Shown piece after piece: positions 1 to 7,815 of a DNA stretch of 64,000 nucleotides. Location: contig AP024629.1 of NCBI GenBank assembly GCA_019670725.1, positions 1,488,001 through 1,552,000 on the forward strand. The letters are read 5' to 3'. Both the position numbers and the translations under genes were made by a program. Position 1 is the first letter of the stretch. The number at the start of each line of letters is the position of its first letter. A model generated the notes under the pieces. It ran no database searches, was not told where the DNA came from, and saw only the letters and a list, made by a program, of their open reading frames with translations. Source of the DNA: Alphaproteobacteria bacterium SO-S41. GTDB taxonomy: Bacteria > Pseudomonadota > Alphaproteobacteria > Micropepsales > Micropepsaceae.

Positions 1-122
1 GACTCTCACACTCGCCTCAGCCGCGCTGTACGCAAGTGACGGACGCACAGCGTCTGGAAAAAGCGAGGGGTCCCGCTTTCAAGTTTGCGCGACGAGTAAC
101 GCCGGAGCGGGTTTCCCACAAA

Positions 123-137
123 ATATACATCGTATAT
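123..137. promoter_or_regulatory. Inverted repeat ATATAC-N3-GTATAT upstream of esterase
   Basis: A perfect 6-bp inverted repeat with a 3-bp spacer (atc) lies in an AT-rich patch 27 bp before the first possible esterase start, in otherwise GC-rich DNA. The symmetry and position suit an operator or a promoter-overlapping site. No regulator for it can be named from the sequence. Confidence 0.35.
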
Positions 138-163
138 ATTACGGGTGCGCGATCTGCCGCGCA

Positions 164-1012
164 GTGCATATCGTATGGGTCCTGATGCTTGAGGTGGTCG
201 AACGCGAAGGCTGGACTGTCCTTCAGTCCGTCACGCTGGATTTCACCTCGGCGATCAATGGAACCCCCTATCGGCTTGCCATTGCCCTGCCGCTGAGTCC
301 GCCGCCTGAGGGCGGCTATCCTGTGCTTGCTGTCCTGGACGGTAACGCCAATTTCGGAACGGCGAGCGAGGCGATGCGGAACCAATCGCTCGTCAATCCC
401 GCGATCGAGGCGGCGCTGGTGGTTGCGATCGGCTACCAGGCCAAGAGCATAACCGAGGTCCTGCATAGGCGCTATCGCGACCTGACGACCGCCGCGCCGC
501 CCGAGCGGATGGCGCCAGGCGATCCGTATATTGGCGCGGCCAATGGCGGCATGAACGACTTTCTACGAGTCCTTCTGGAGGAGGTTCGGCCGATCATCGC
601 TGCGCGGTATCCGGTGAATGCCGCGCGCTGGGCGCTGTTCGGGCATTCGCTGGGCGGCCTCACCAGCGTCAGAATGATGCTGGCCCAGCCGGATGCGTTT
701 GCGGCGACGATCGCGTCGAGCCCGTCGCTGCATTGGAACGCAAATGCAGTCTTCGAAGAACTGGGTGGTTTCGAAGCGACGCTCGGCCGTGCCAGGCGCG
801 CACCGCGCTTGTTGGTGACTGTCGCGTCAGATGAGCAGGCCGTTCATCCCATGACGGACAATGCGCACGCGATGCTGGCGCGGTTGTCGCTCTTCACCGG
901 CGCGAATGCGCCTAAGACGTCATTTCACCTCTTCGAGGGCGAAACGCATGACAGCGTCGTGCCGGCTGCGCTGAGCCGCGCGGTGCGGTTCGCGTTTGAG
1001 TGCGGTGTCTAA
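164..1012 (+). CDS. Alpha/beta-hydrolase, putative esterase (Esterase D/IroE-like)
   Basis: This 282-residue protein carries the nucleophile elbow GHSLGG (Ser162) and a late His in EGETHD that would complete a Ser-Asp-His triad. The segment before the elbow (VLDGNANFG, then ...RYPVNAARWALFGHSLGG) is typical of the putative-esterase family (PF00756), which includes siderophore esterases and S-formylglutathione hydrolases. No signal peptide is evident, so it is probably cytoplasmic. A second Met at residue 9 (position 188) could be the true start, because the first residues look non-family. It converges with the next gene with only 3 bp between stop codons. The substrate cannot be read from the sequence. 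Confidence 0.75.
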   Translation: MHIVWVLMLEVVEREGWTVLQSVTLDFTSAINGTPYRLAIALPLSPPPEGGYPVLAVLDGNANFGTASEAMRNQSLVNPAIEAALVVAIGYQAKSITEVLHRRYRDLTTAAPPERMAPGDPYIGAANGGMNDFLRVLLEEVRPIIAARYPVNAARWALFGHSLGGLTSVRMMLAQPDAFAATIASSPSLHWNANAVFEELGGFEATLGRARRAPRLLVTVASDEQAVHPMTDNAHAMLARLSLFTGANAPKTSFHLFEGETHDSVVPAALSRAVRFAFECGV

Positions 1013-1015
1013 GGC

Positions 1016-2068
1016 TCAGCCGAAACAGGCCATCGCATCCTTCACCCATTGATGCGCGGCTTCCTGTCGGAGCATTGAGGAAGGCTCGTTCACGGAATTG
1101 CCGTGGCGCACGATGATGAGGTCGCGATGCGGGCAGCAGGCGACCCATTGGCCGGCATAGCCGTTCATCGAGAAGCCGTCCTTCGAGAACGAATTCAGCC
1201 ACCAATGCGCGCCATAGCCGCGGCCGTCTTCGGGCTGGGCGGGGCCGGGCGTGCGGGCATAGTCGATCCAGCTTTCGGGGAGGAGGCGCGTGCCATCCCA
1301 TATGCCGCCGCGCAAGGCGAAGAGGCCGATGCGGGCGAAATCCTCGGCGCGCATGAAGCAGTAGGACGAACCGATGAAGGTGCCGATGCCGTCAAATTTC
1401 GGGATGGGATCGTTGATGCCGAGCGGGCCGAAGAGACGGTCGGCCATGAAGTCGCGCATGCCCGCTTCGCCGCCGCCGACAAGTTGTCCGAGCGCGCGGG
1501 CGAGGATGTTGCTGGTGCCGCTCGCGTAGTTGAAGACAGTATCCGGCCAATGGGCGACCGGCTTATTGGCGGCATAGGCGCCCATGTCGTCCTTGCCCGA
1601 GGCGAACAGCATCTCGATCGTGTCGGAGACCGCGCCGTCGACATAGTCCTCGCGGAATTCGAGGCCGGAGGACATGTGCAGCAGCTGCGTCCAGGTGAGC
1701 TTCGCGCGCGGATCGTCGGCGCCATCCCATTCGGGCGCGTTCAACGGCGCGTTGACGTCGATCCTGCCCTCGGCGGCGAGAAAGCCGATGAGCAGCTGGG
1801 TAATGCTCTTGGCCATCGACCAGGAGGGGTAGGTCGCCTCCGCCGTATAGGCGCCGCCGAGATAGCGTTCCGCGACGATGCGGCCACGCTGGACGGCGAT
1901 GAAAGCATGGGTCTCGCCGATCGGGCCGATCGCTTGGGGTGCTAAGGCGGTGTCGAGCAGCGCGGTCAGCTTCGCGGCATCGGCGGTGGCGGGAAGGTCG
2001 CCGCGCGGCCAATCCTGCGCGGGCCAGGGTGTGTCGGAAGGTTGGGCGGGGAAGGGCACAAGCGTCAT
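1016..2068 (-). CDS. Beta-lactamase-fold serine hydrolase (class C/NylB-like)
   Basis: The 350-residue product has the SxxK motif SMAK (Ser84, Lys87), a second-motif Tyr in FNYASGTSN (Tyr181) and a C-terminal GYAGQ segment, the layout of the beta-lactamase/transpeptidase-like family (PF00144) that includes 6-aminohexanoate-dimer hydrolase and EstB-type esterases. YAS in place of YxN argues for an esterase or amidase rather than a true beta-lactamase. No signal peptide is seen, which also fits a cytoplasmic hydrolase. It is a single gene converging on the esterase at 164-1012. The substrate is unknown. Confidence 0.75.
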   Translation of the reverse strand: MTLVPFPAQPSDTPWPAQDWPRGDLPATADAAKLTALLDTALAPQAIGPIGETHAFIAVQRGRIVAERYLGGAYTAEATYPSWSMAKSITQLLIGFLAAEGRIDVNAPLNAPEWDGADDPRAKLTWTQLLHMSSGLEFREDYVDGAVSDTIEMLFASGKDDMGAYAANKPVAHWPDTVFNYASGTSNILARALGQLVGGGEAGMRDFMADRLFGPLGINDPIPKFDGIGTFIGSSYCFMRAEDFARIGLFALRGGIWDGTRLLPESWIDYARTPGPAQPEDGRGYGAHWWLNSFSKDGFSMNGYAGQWVACCPHRDLIIVRHGNSVNEPSSMLRQEAAHQWVKDAMACFG

Positions 2069-2115
2069 GCCTGCACCCTAGAGAGACGGTGGGAGAGTTG
2101 GAAGGCGGTGTTTGC

Positions 2116-2970
2116 CTAGACCGCTGCGCCGGCGTCGATCAGCGCCTGGATCCGGTCGAGATCCTTCGCCGCGACGGGGTTGTAGACGATCAGGCTGAGG
2201 TCGGTGCGGCCGTCCACGGCGAAGGCGGAGTATTCGAAGGTGATCGGGCCGAGGGCGGGGTGGCGGATATGCTTCACGCCGTCGCCGCCGTGGCTGGGAA
2301 TATCGCTCTCGCGCCACAGCGTTCTGAACTCCGGGCTGAGCGCGGTCAGCTCGTCGACAATGGTCCGCACCGCATCCGACGCGCCAGCCCGCGCCACGTC
2401 CGCGCGGAACGCGCCGAGGACATGGCGGGCGACGCTTTCCCAATCGTATTGCACGTCCTTGGCGCGGGGATCGAGGAAGAGCGAGCGGAGGATATTGCGT
2501 TGCTCCGGCGGCAGCGCTTCGTAATCGAACAGCACGATCGGGACGGCGCGATTCCAGGCGACCACGTCCCAGGTCGCCGTGCGGATGAGCGCCGGGCTCG
2601 GCTCCAGCGCATCGAGCACGCGCTGCAGGCGCGGCGAGACACCCGGCTCCTTTTCGTACCGCGCTTCGGGCTGGTGGCCGAGACCGAGCAGGAAGACATG
2701 CTCGCGCTCCACCTCGGTCAACATCAGCGCGGCGGCGATCCGGTTCAGCACCTCGGTAGAGGGCCCGCCGCCACGGCCTTGCTCCAGCCACGTGTACCAG
2801 GTGGCGCTGATATTGGCGCGCTGCGCCACCTCTTCGCGGCGGAGGCCCGGCGTGCGACGCCGGCCGGGTGGATAGCCGAGCGCGGCCGGGTCCAGCTTCG
2901 CGCGCCGGTCCTTAAGATAGGCGCCGAGGGCATTGTCGCCGAGAGCGGCGTCCGTCATCCTGTCACTCAT
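2116..2970 (-). CDS. XRE-family regulator with MmyB-like ligand-binding domain
   Basis: The likely start is the ATG at 2970 (284 residues); an upstream in-frame extension would run into the promoter. Residues about 14-85 form an XRE-type helix-turn-helix (RRTPGLRREEVAQRA..., then TWYTWLEQGR). The rest resembles the MmyB-like ligand-binding domain (MLTR_LBD), with the typical TWDVVAWN segment. Such regulators commonly sit divergent from an oxidoreductase they control, and here an SDR gene starts 80 bp away on the other strand. A role as a local repressor or sensor of that gene is inference from this arrangement. Confidence 0.85.
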   Translation of the reverse strand: MSDRMTDAALGDNALGAYLKDRRAKLDPAALGYPPGRRRTPGLRREEVAQRANISATWYTWLEQGRGGGPSTEVLNRIAAALMLTEVEREHVFLLGLGHQPEARYEKEPGVSPRLQRVLDALEPSPALIRTATWDVVAWNRAVPIVLFDYEALPPEQRNILRSLFLDPRAKDVQYDWESVARHVLGAFRADVARAGASDAVRTIVDELTALSPEFRTLWRESDIPSHGGDGVKHIRHPALGPITFEYSAFAVDGRTDLSLIVYNPVAAKDLDRIQALIDAGAAV

Positions 2971-3049
2971 TATACTATGATAATGTAACGTATTTAACAG
3001 GATAATCATAAGCGATATCTGGCTGGCCGAGAACAGGAAAGGCAGTCTC
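2971..3049. promoter_or_regulatory. Divergent promoter region, regulator/SDR
   Basis: This 79-bp AT-rich spacer separates the divergently transcribed MmyB-type regulator and SDR genes. It contains two GATAAT copies in the same orientation (within tatGATAATgta and cagGATAATcata) that may be regulator half-sites or -10-like elements. This is the natural place for a shared operator. Confidence 0.45.
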
Positions 3050-3952
3050 ATGCGTGTATTTCTCACCGGCGCGACGGGCTTCATCGGATCGGCGGTCGCC
3101 CGCGAGCTTCAGGCGGCAGGTCACCAAGTGATCGGAATGACGCGCTCCGACGACGGCGCGAAGGCGCTCAAGGCGGCGGGCGTCGAGCCGCATCACGCCA
3201 CGCTTACGGACTTCGATGCGCTGAAGGCCGGGGTCGCCAAGGCGGACGGCGTCATCCACCTCGCCTTCATCCACGACTTCGGCGGCGAGTTCTCCGCCTA
3301 CAAGGAGAATTGCGAAGTGGACCGGCGCGCGGTCGCGGCGATGGGCGCGGTGCTTGCCGGGTCCGACCGGCCGTTCGTCGTCACGTCGGGGATCACGACA
3401 TCGGTGCCGGGTGAACTCGCCGTGGAAGATGGCGTGGCGATCTCGTCCGAGTTCATGCCGCGCGCAGCCTCGGAAGAAGCGGCGAACGCTGCGGCGCAGG
3501 TGGGCGCGAATGTTTCGGTTGTCCGTCTGCCGCAGGTGCATGACACGGCGAAGCAAGGGCTGGTGACGCCGGTGATCGGGATCTCGCGCGCGAAAGGCGT
3601 CAGCGCGTATATCGGCGACGGCGCGAACCGCTGGCCGGCAGCGCATATCAGCGATGTCGCGCGGCTCTATCGCCTGGCGCTGGAGCGCGCCGAGCCCGAT
3701 GCGAAGTATCACGCGGTGGCGGAGGAAGGCGTGTCGGCGCGCGAGATTGCCGAGGCGCTGGGGCGGCGGCTGAAGCTGCCGGTCGTCTCACTCACCCCTG
3801 AACAGGCGCCCGCGCATTTCGGCATGCTCGCCTTCTTCGCCGGGGCCGATATGCCGGCGTCGAGTGAGCAGACGAAGAAGGTGTTGGGTTGGGCGCCGAC
3901 CGGCTCCGGCCTCATTGCCGATCTCGATCGGCTCGAACTGGCGAAGTCGTAA
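3050..3952 (+). CDS. NAD(P)-dependent extended/atypical SDR oxidoreductase
   Basis: The 300-residue protein starts with the Rossmann motif TGATGFIGS, followed by a VIHLAF strand end and a HISDVARLYRLALE segment typical of extended or atypical SDRs of the NAD-dependent epimerase/dehydratase type. The canonical YxxxK is not obvious; the region around SGITTSVPG replaces the usual Ser/Tyr segment, as in the SDR_a7-like group. It is divergent from the MmyB-type regulator, which probably controls it, and ends at a bidirectional terminator. The substrate is unknown. Confidence 0.8.
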   Translation: MRVFLTGATGFIGSAVARELQAAGHQVIGMTRSDDGAKALKAAGVEPHHATLTDFDALKAGVAKADGVIHLAFIHDFGGEFSAYKENCEVDRRAVAAMGAVLAGSDRPFVVTSGITTSVPGELAVEDGVAISSEFMPRAASEEAANAAAQVGANVSVVRLPQVHDTAKQGLVTPVIGISRAKGVSAYIGDGANRWPAAHISDVARLYRLALERAEPDAKYHAVAEEGVSAREIAEALGRRLKLPVVSLTPEQAPAHFGMLAFFAGADMPASSEQTKKVLGWAPTGSGLIADLDRLELAKS

Positions 3953-3962
3953 GCCCAACGAA

Positions 3963-3988
3963 AAACGGCCGGCTTGTGCCGGCCGTTT
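3963..3988. terminator. Bidirectional terminator hairpin
   Basis: An 11-bp perfect stem, AAACGGCCGGC paired with GCCGGCCGTTT around a TTGT loop, lies between the converging SDR (ends 3952) and CRP-type (ends 4012) genes. It has A-runs on the left and T-runs on the right, as expected for a terminator acting on both strands. Confidence 0.85.
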
Positions 3989-4011
3989 CCAACTCGTCGG
4001 GCAGCGCGCCC

Positions 4012-4791
4012 TTAGTTCATCTTGCCGTTTTCGGACTGGCTCTTGGCGGCGAGGGCCTGGAGTTTGCCGAGGTCGCGGATGTAGAGGGTTTTCGATTTCC
4101 GCTCAGCGATATGGTCGTGATTCAGCTGCGAAAGAACGCGCGCAACTGTCTCGCGCGTGGTGGATGCAAGCGCGGCGATCTGGGCCTGGGTGGGGAGCGG
4201 ATAGATCAGCCAGGAGTTCGGGCGGACCGGATCCGGCTTCTTCATGCGCAGCACTTCGACGTAAACGCGCTGATAGGCCGAGAGGGTCGCGAGATCGAGG
4301 ATGCGGTCGTCGGCCGAGCGGATGATGCGGACCAGCTTCTCCATCACCTTGGCGGCGATATTGGGATCGCTGGCGAGGACGTCCTTGAAGGCGCCGGGCG
4401 TCAGGGTTGCGAGCAGGCAGTCATCGACCGCGAGCACGTTGGCCGAACGCGGGCGGCCGTCGATCGCGGAGAGTTCGCCGAAATAGCCGCCGGCGGGGAC
4501 GATCGCATAGGCGACTTCGCGGCCGGAGGCGGAGTAGTTTACGATGCGGACTTCGCCCTTCAGCACGAAGTAGACGTCACCCGCCTTCTCGTCGCGGCTG
4601 AGGATTTCCTCGTCCGCGTTGCAGCGGCGCAGATTCGCATGGCGGAAGATCATGTCGTGGGTTTCCGCCGCGGCACCCTTGAACAGCGGGAACTCGACCA
4701 GAGCCGCGCGGCCTTCGGGGCTGTGCGCGGGTTCATAGGCGGTCTGTGCGCCCTGAACGGTGTCGTGAGATGTCATCGCGGTATCCAACAT
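4012..4791 (-). CDS. Crp/Fnr-family transcriptional regulator (CRP-type recognition helix)
   Basis: This 259-residue regulator has an N-terminal cyclic-nucleotide-binding domain (about residues 35-150) with the phosphate-binding cassette FGELSAIDGRPRSANV, keeping the Glu, Arg and Ser that contact cAMP in CRP. Its C-terminal winged helix contains TTRETVARVLSQL, and the RETVxR pattern matches the DNA-reading residues of E. coli CRP rather than FNR. No N-terminal cysteine cluster for an Fe-S centre is present. The ATG at 4791 has a GGGGAGAGGG sequence upstream; a second Met lies at 4776. Three CRP-like palindromes lie in its upstream region, so autoregulation is likely. Confidence 0.88.
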   Translation of the reverse strand: MLDTAMTSHDTVQGAQTAYEPAHSPEGRAALVEFPLFKGAAAETHDMIFRHANLRRCNADEEILSRDEKAGDVYFVLKGEVRIVNYSASGREVAYAIVPAGGYFGELSAIDGRPRSANVLAVDDCLLATLTPGAFKDVLASDPNIAAKVMEKLVRIIRSADDRILDLATLSAYQRVYVEVLRMKKPDPVRPNSWLIYPLPTQAQIAALASTTRETVARVLSQLNHDHIAERKSKTLYIRDLGKLQALAAKSQSENGKMN

Positions 4792-4813
4792 GTGCTCGCC
4801 CTCTCCCCAAGAC

Positions 4814-4829
4814 CGTGAGCCAAATCACA
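4814..4829. promoter_or_regulatory. CRP-like site CGTGA-N6-TCACA
   Basis: This site matches TGTGA-N6-TCACA at nine of ten conserved positions and lies 23-38 bp upstream of the CRP-type gene's start codon. At that distance binding would block transcription or ribosome loading, which suggests negative autoregulation. Confidence 0.65.
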
Positions 4830-4868
4830 GCCGCGAGGTGAGGAAAGCCAGACTCATCACAATTTGAC

Positions 4869-4884
4869 TGTGACGTAAATCACA
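4869..4884. promoter_or_regulatory. Perfect CRP-like site TGTGA-N6-TCACA
   Basis: This is an exact match to the symmetric CRP consensus (spacer CGTAAA), centred 55 bp from the first site and about 85 bp upstream of the CRP-type start codon. Confidence 0.7.
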
Positions 4885-4898
4885 ATGTGGCCCAAGAT

Positions 4899-4914
4899 TG
4901 TGCGCTGGCGCACA
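4899..4914. promoter_or_regulatory. Third CRP-like palindrome TGTGC-N6-GCACA
   Basis: This symmetric variant has C/G at the inner positions and is centred 30 bp (about three helical turns) from the perfect site. It lies just downstream of the membrane-protein gene that ends at 4929. Confidence 0.45.
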
Positions 4915-4928
4915 TAGCGAACGACGGA

Positions 4929-5492
4929 TTACAGCAGGTAGACGACGACATAGCGCGCAACGAGCGCGCTCATGACGAGGGTCGCCCAACGTTTTCCGGG
5001 CACGATCATCGCGGCGATCATCAGCACGGCCAAGGCCAGCGTCAGCCCCATGGAAAGGGGCTGCGTGAGGTAGGGCGCCAGTTGAGGGATGCTGGCGTAC
5101 CAGGCGAGTTGGCACAGCAGCAGCGCAAACATGACGCCGAGGACGATCCGGCGGGTGCGGAAGAAATGCGTATCGAAATCGGGTTGGCCGGCCGCTTCGC
5201 GCGGGAAGACGAGATGCGCGGCGAGGTAATAGGCGCCGGCGAAAGCCGTCACCGCCATCAGCGCATGGCCGGAGACCACAACATAGTCGCGCACCACCCA
5301 GGCCGCCTGCCAGAAGGAGAGCAGGTCCAGCAGGACGAAGGCGCCCATCAGCGGGGTGAGCCAGCCGATGCGGACATGGGTATCAGGGTTGAGATGCGCC
5401 TCGATGGCGCGGGCGAGGCCGCCCAGGACTTCGGCGATCGACAGGCCGAGCAGCAGTCCGAACAACGCGAAGATGAACTCGAATTCCGCCAT
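4929..5492 (-). CDS. Integral membrane protein of unknown function
   Basis: I do not recognise this 187-residue protein. It contains about five hydrophobic stretches: residues 5-25, 47-68, 75-95, 115-132 and 145-165, with a weaker segment near the C-terminus. No catalytic motif is visible. It begins 16 bp after the phoH terminator and ends upstream of the CRP-type gene, so it probably has its own promoter. Nothing in the sequence links it to phoH or to the CRP-type regulator beyond shared strand and proximity. Confidence 0.7.
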   Translation of the reverse strand: MAEFEFIFALFGLLLGLSIAEVLGGLARAIEAHLNPDTHVRIGWLTPLMGAFVLLDLLSFWQAAWVVRDYVVVSGHALMAVTAFAGAYYLAAHLVFPREAAGQPDFDTHFFRTRRIVLGVMFALLLCQLAWYASIPQLAPYLTQPLSMGLTLALAVLMIAAMIVPGKRWATLVMSALVARYVVVYLL

Positions 5493-5507
5493 TGCGCCGT
5501 CCGCTCC

Positions 5508-5538
5508 AAAAGAAAACGCGCCGGGATGAACCGGCGCG
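5508..5538 (-). terminator. Rho-independent terminator after phoH
   Basis: Read on the minus strand, CGCGCCGG and CCGGCGCG form an 8-bp stem with a 6-nt loop, followed by TTTTCTTTT. It lies 22 bp past the phoH stop codon. Confidence 0.85.
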
Positions 5539-5560
5539 CTTCATCCAATTCCTGAACGGA

Positions 5561-6319
5561 TCAGAGCACGGTCAGCATGCCCGCGACGAGGGGGTGGCGG
5601 ACGATGTCGCGGTCGCCGAGGCGGATGACGCCGACGTCTTCCAGCGCGGAGAGCTTCTCGCCGACCGCGGCGAGGCCCGACATGCCCGGCAGGAGATCGG
5701 TCTGGTCGGGATCGCCGGTCAGCACCATCGTGGAGTGCCAGCCGAGGCGGGTCAGCATCATCTTGATCTGGCCGTAGGTGCAGTTCTGCACCTCATCGAT
5801 CACGATGAAGGCGTTGTTGAGCGTGCGTCCGCGCATATAGGCGATGGGCGCGATTTCGATGGAGCCGTCGGAGAGCAGCAGCTTCAGACGCTTCGCGCCG
5901 AGGCGGTCGCTGAGCGCGTCGTAGAGCGGGCGCAGATAAGGCGCGAGCTTGTCTTCCAGACCACCGGGGAGGAAGCCGAGATTCTCGCCGGCTTCGACGG
6001 CGGGGCGGGTGAGGATGATGCGCGAGATGCGACCGGCTTCGAAAGCTTCAACCGCCTTGGCGATGGCGAGATAGGTCTTGCCGGTGCCGGCGGGGCCGAG
6101 CGCGACGACGACGTTCTTCTTGTCGATTGCTTCGAGCAGCAGGCGCTGGTTGTCGCTGCAGGGACGGATGTTGCGGACGTATGACTTGTCGCGGGTTTCG
6201 ATCTCTTCGCCGGCGATGGGGCTCCACGCCGGCTTTTCGGGAAACAGCGCCCTTACCTTGGACTTGGGGGAACGGTCGTCATAGCTACGCGATTTTTCAC
6301 GCGTTGCCCGCTTCGCCAT
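5561..6319 (-). CDS. phoH: PhoH-family ATPase
   Basis: The 252-residue protein shows Walker A GPAGTGKT (residues 75-82) and Walker B FIVIDEVQN (Asp175, Glu176), with the LTRPAVEAGENLGFLPG segment characteristic of PhoH proteins. These are cytoplasmic P-loop ATPases related to superfamily 1 helicases and are often tied to RNA metabolism or phosphate stress; the exact role is unsettled. The N-terminal 50 residues are basic and variable. AAAGGA lies 8 nt before the ATG. Usual neighbours such as ybeY and miaB are absent: phoH stands alone here, with a long leader upstream and a terminator downstream. Confidence 0.9.
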   Translation of the reverse strand: MAKRATREKSRSYDDRSPKSKVRALFPEKPAWSPIAGEEIETRDKSYVRNIRPCSDNQRLLLEAIDKKNVVVALGPAGTGKTYLAIAKAVEAFEAGRISRIILTRPAVEAGENLGFLPGGLEDKLAPYLRPLYDALSDRLGAKRLKLLLSDGSIEIAPIAYMRGRTLNNAFIVIDEVQNCTYGQIKMMLTRLGWHSTMVLTGDPDQTDLLPGMSGLAAVGEKLSALEDVGVIRLGDRDIVRHPLVAGMLTVL

Positions 6320-6637
6320 CGTGTCGTCCTTTCATGGGTGAAAACACACGAACGCAGCCGCCGACGGACGATACCTGCCGTGGGCGGAATGGGGATGAGA
6401 GGCTGTGAAGGACGCCGGGGCTCACGCGGCCGATGGCCGGGAACCGGTGGGATGGAAGCTCGGCTGGGTCGCCGGCGCGTTCCGTCACTCTGGGGCGTCT
6501 CCCCTGCTTGAGTTGGGTCCGCACGATACGGACCATCGAATCACTTCGTCCTTCGAAACTAGCCGACGGACTTCGCTGCACCGCGAAGAATTTGCGACTC
6601 TGCGATGAAAGCGCACGAAGAGGGTGAGGCGTTGCAG
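6320..6637 (-). other. 318-bp structured intergenic region upstream of phoH
   Basis: No convincing protein is present. Several short hairpins can be drawn, for example GGTCCG/CGGACC around 6517-6535 and CTTCGC/GCGAAG around 6573-6590. This may be a long 5' leader of phoH or contain a small RNA. An open 94-codon minus-strand frame here overlaps the phoH start and has no family features. Confidence 0.35.
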
Positions 6638-6652
6638 TTAATACACAGTTAA
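6638..6652. promoter_or_regulatory. CtrA-like box TTAA-N7-TTAA
   Basis: TTAA, seven bases, then TTAACC fits the full alphaproteobacterial CtrA consensus. It overlaps the stop codon of the gene at 6638-7792 and lies about 320 bp upstream of phoH. A chance match is possible. Confidence 0.35.
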
Positions 6653-7792
6653 CCTTGGTGAAGATCCGAGCCTCACCCGCGCGGCGCGCCGGCGTCGCCA
6701 GCGCAGGATGCCGCGGACGATGCGCCAGGCGGAGATCGTGACGCGGAGCGCGATGGTCGCGATGAGGCCGGCGATCCAGAGGACGAGGGCCCAGACATAC
6801 TCGACGAGAATCTGGAGCACGTTGGCGGTGTACTTGATCGCGCGCATCGAGCTCTTGCCGGTCAATTCCATGACGCCGCGTGTGCGCTTGCCGGCGGCCT
6901 TGGCGAGGGCATGGAGGTCGTCGATGTCCTCGATCTTCTCGACACGCTTGAGGAGGCGGAGCGCCTCGGCCGTGCCGACGCTGGCGCGGATGTCCTCGAG
7001 CTTGCCCATCACGTCGAAGATGCGGGCGCTCTTGACGGTGCGGCCGTATTTGGTGAGCGCGGCCCAGGAGGCGATGGGGTCGGCGAGATTGATTTCGCGG
7101 AGCGCCTGCTTGAAGCCGGGCATGTCGATGGCTTCGTCGGCGAGCTTGGTCAGGCGGCGCACAAAGCCGGCGCTGAGATGGCCGGCGCGGCGGGCGAACT
7201 TGATGAACGAGATGCCGGCCTTCACGACGATGCCGCCGCCGCCGGTCGCGACCGTGCCGGCGGTCGCGGCGAGGCCGACGGCGGAAAGGCCGAGGATGAA
7301 TTCGGAATACTCCTCGCCGGCAATCATCTTGCCGCCTTCGCCGATGATGTCGCGCACATCGCCATAGACGGTGAGGTCGGAGGTGATGGCGCCGCCGAGC
7401 CCGGCCAGCGTATCGCCGCGGCCGGTGACGAAGCCGCCGACATAATCGCCGAGCTGGGTTTCGAGCGAATCCTCGCGCGCCTGGAGCGCCAGCGCGGCGG
7501 CTTCGAGCCCGCCGGCAAGTGGGATGTCGAGTTTGCGCGCGATGTCGAGATAGAGCATCGCGTCGCCGGCATCGTCGCGCTGGACGGCGTCGGCGACGAG
7601 GTTGGCGGCTTTCTGGTCGTTCAGGTGCCAGGCGGTGTCGGCATCGACGATCTGCTCGTCGGTCATGCCTGCGCGCCAGCCCATGGCGTCGGCGACGTCT
7701 TCGGGCAGCGTCACGCGCCAGTCAAAGACGAGCGCGCCGAGGCCGAGGCCGAGCGTCGCAAGCAACAGGAAGAAGGCGATCCGGCCGAGCAT
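6638..7792 (-). CDS. Membrane-associated protein of unknown function
   Basis: This 384-residue protein is not recognised. It has an N-terminal transmembrane or signal-anchor segment (residues 5-24), a Gly/Ala-rich hydrophobic stretch (about 165-195), and a hydrophobic pair near residues 325-360 followed by a strongly basic tail with runs of Arg. The middle is rich in charged helices. It starts 23 bp after the HTH-citrate synthase gene on the same strand and may be co-transcribed with it, although no functional link is evident. Confidence 0.65.
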   Translation of the reverse strand: MLGRIAFFLLLATLGLGLGALVFDWRVTLPEDVADAMGWRAGMTDEQIVDADTAWHLNDQKAANLVADAVQRDDAGDAMLYLDIARKLDIPLAGGLEAAALALQAREDSLETQLGDYVGGFVTGRGDTLAGLGGAITSDLTVYGDVRDIIGEGGKMIAGEEYSEFILGLSAVGLAATAGTVATGGGGIVVKAGISFIKFARRAGHLSAGFVRRLTKLADEAIDMPGFKQALREINLADPIASWAALTKYGRTVKSARIFDVMGKLEDIRASVGTAEALRLLKRVEKIEDIDDLHALAKAAGKRTRGVMELTGKSSMRAIKYTANVLQILVEYVWALVLWIAGLIATIALRVTISAWRIVRGILRWRRRRAARVRLGSSPRLTVY

Positions 7793-7815
7793 GGGACCCC
7801 GTTTATGCCGGGAGT

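Noticed and set aside
6297-6581. 94-codon minus-strand frame upstream of and overlapping the phoH start
   Set aside because: It has no family features, no good ribosome site, and overlaps phoH in another frame.
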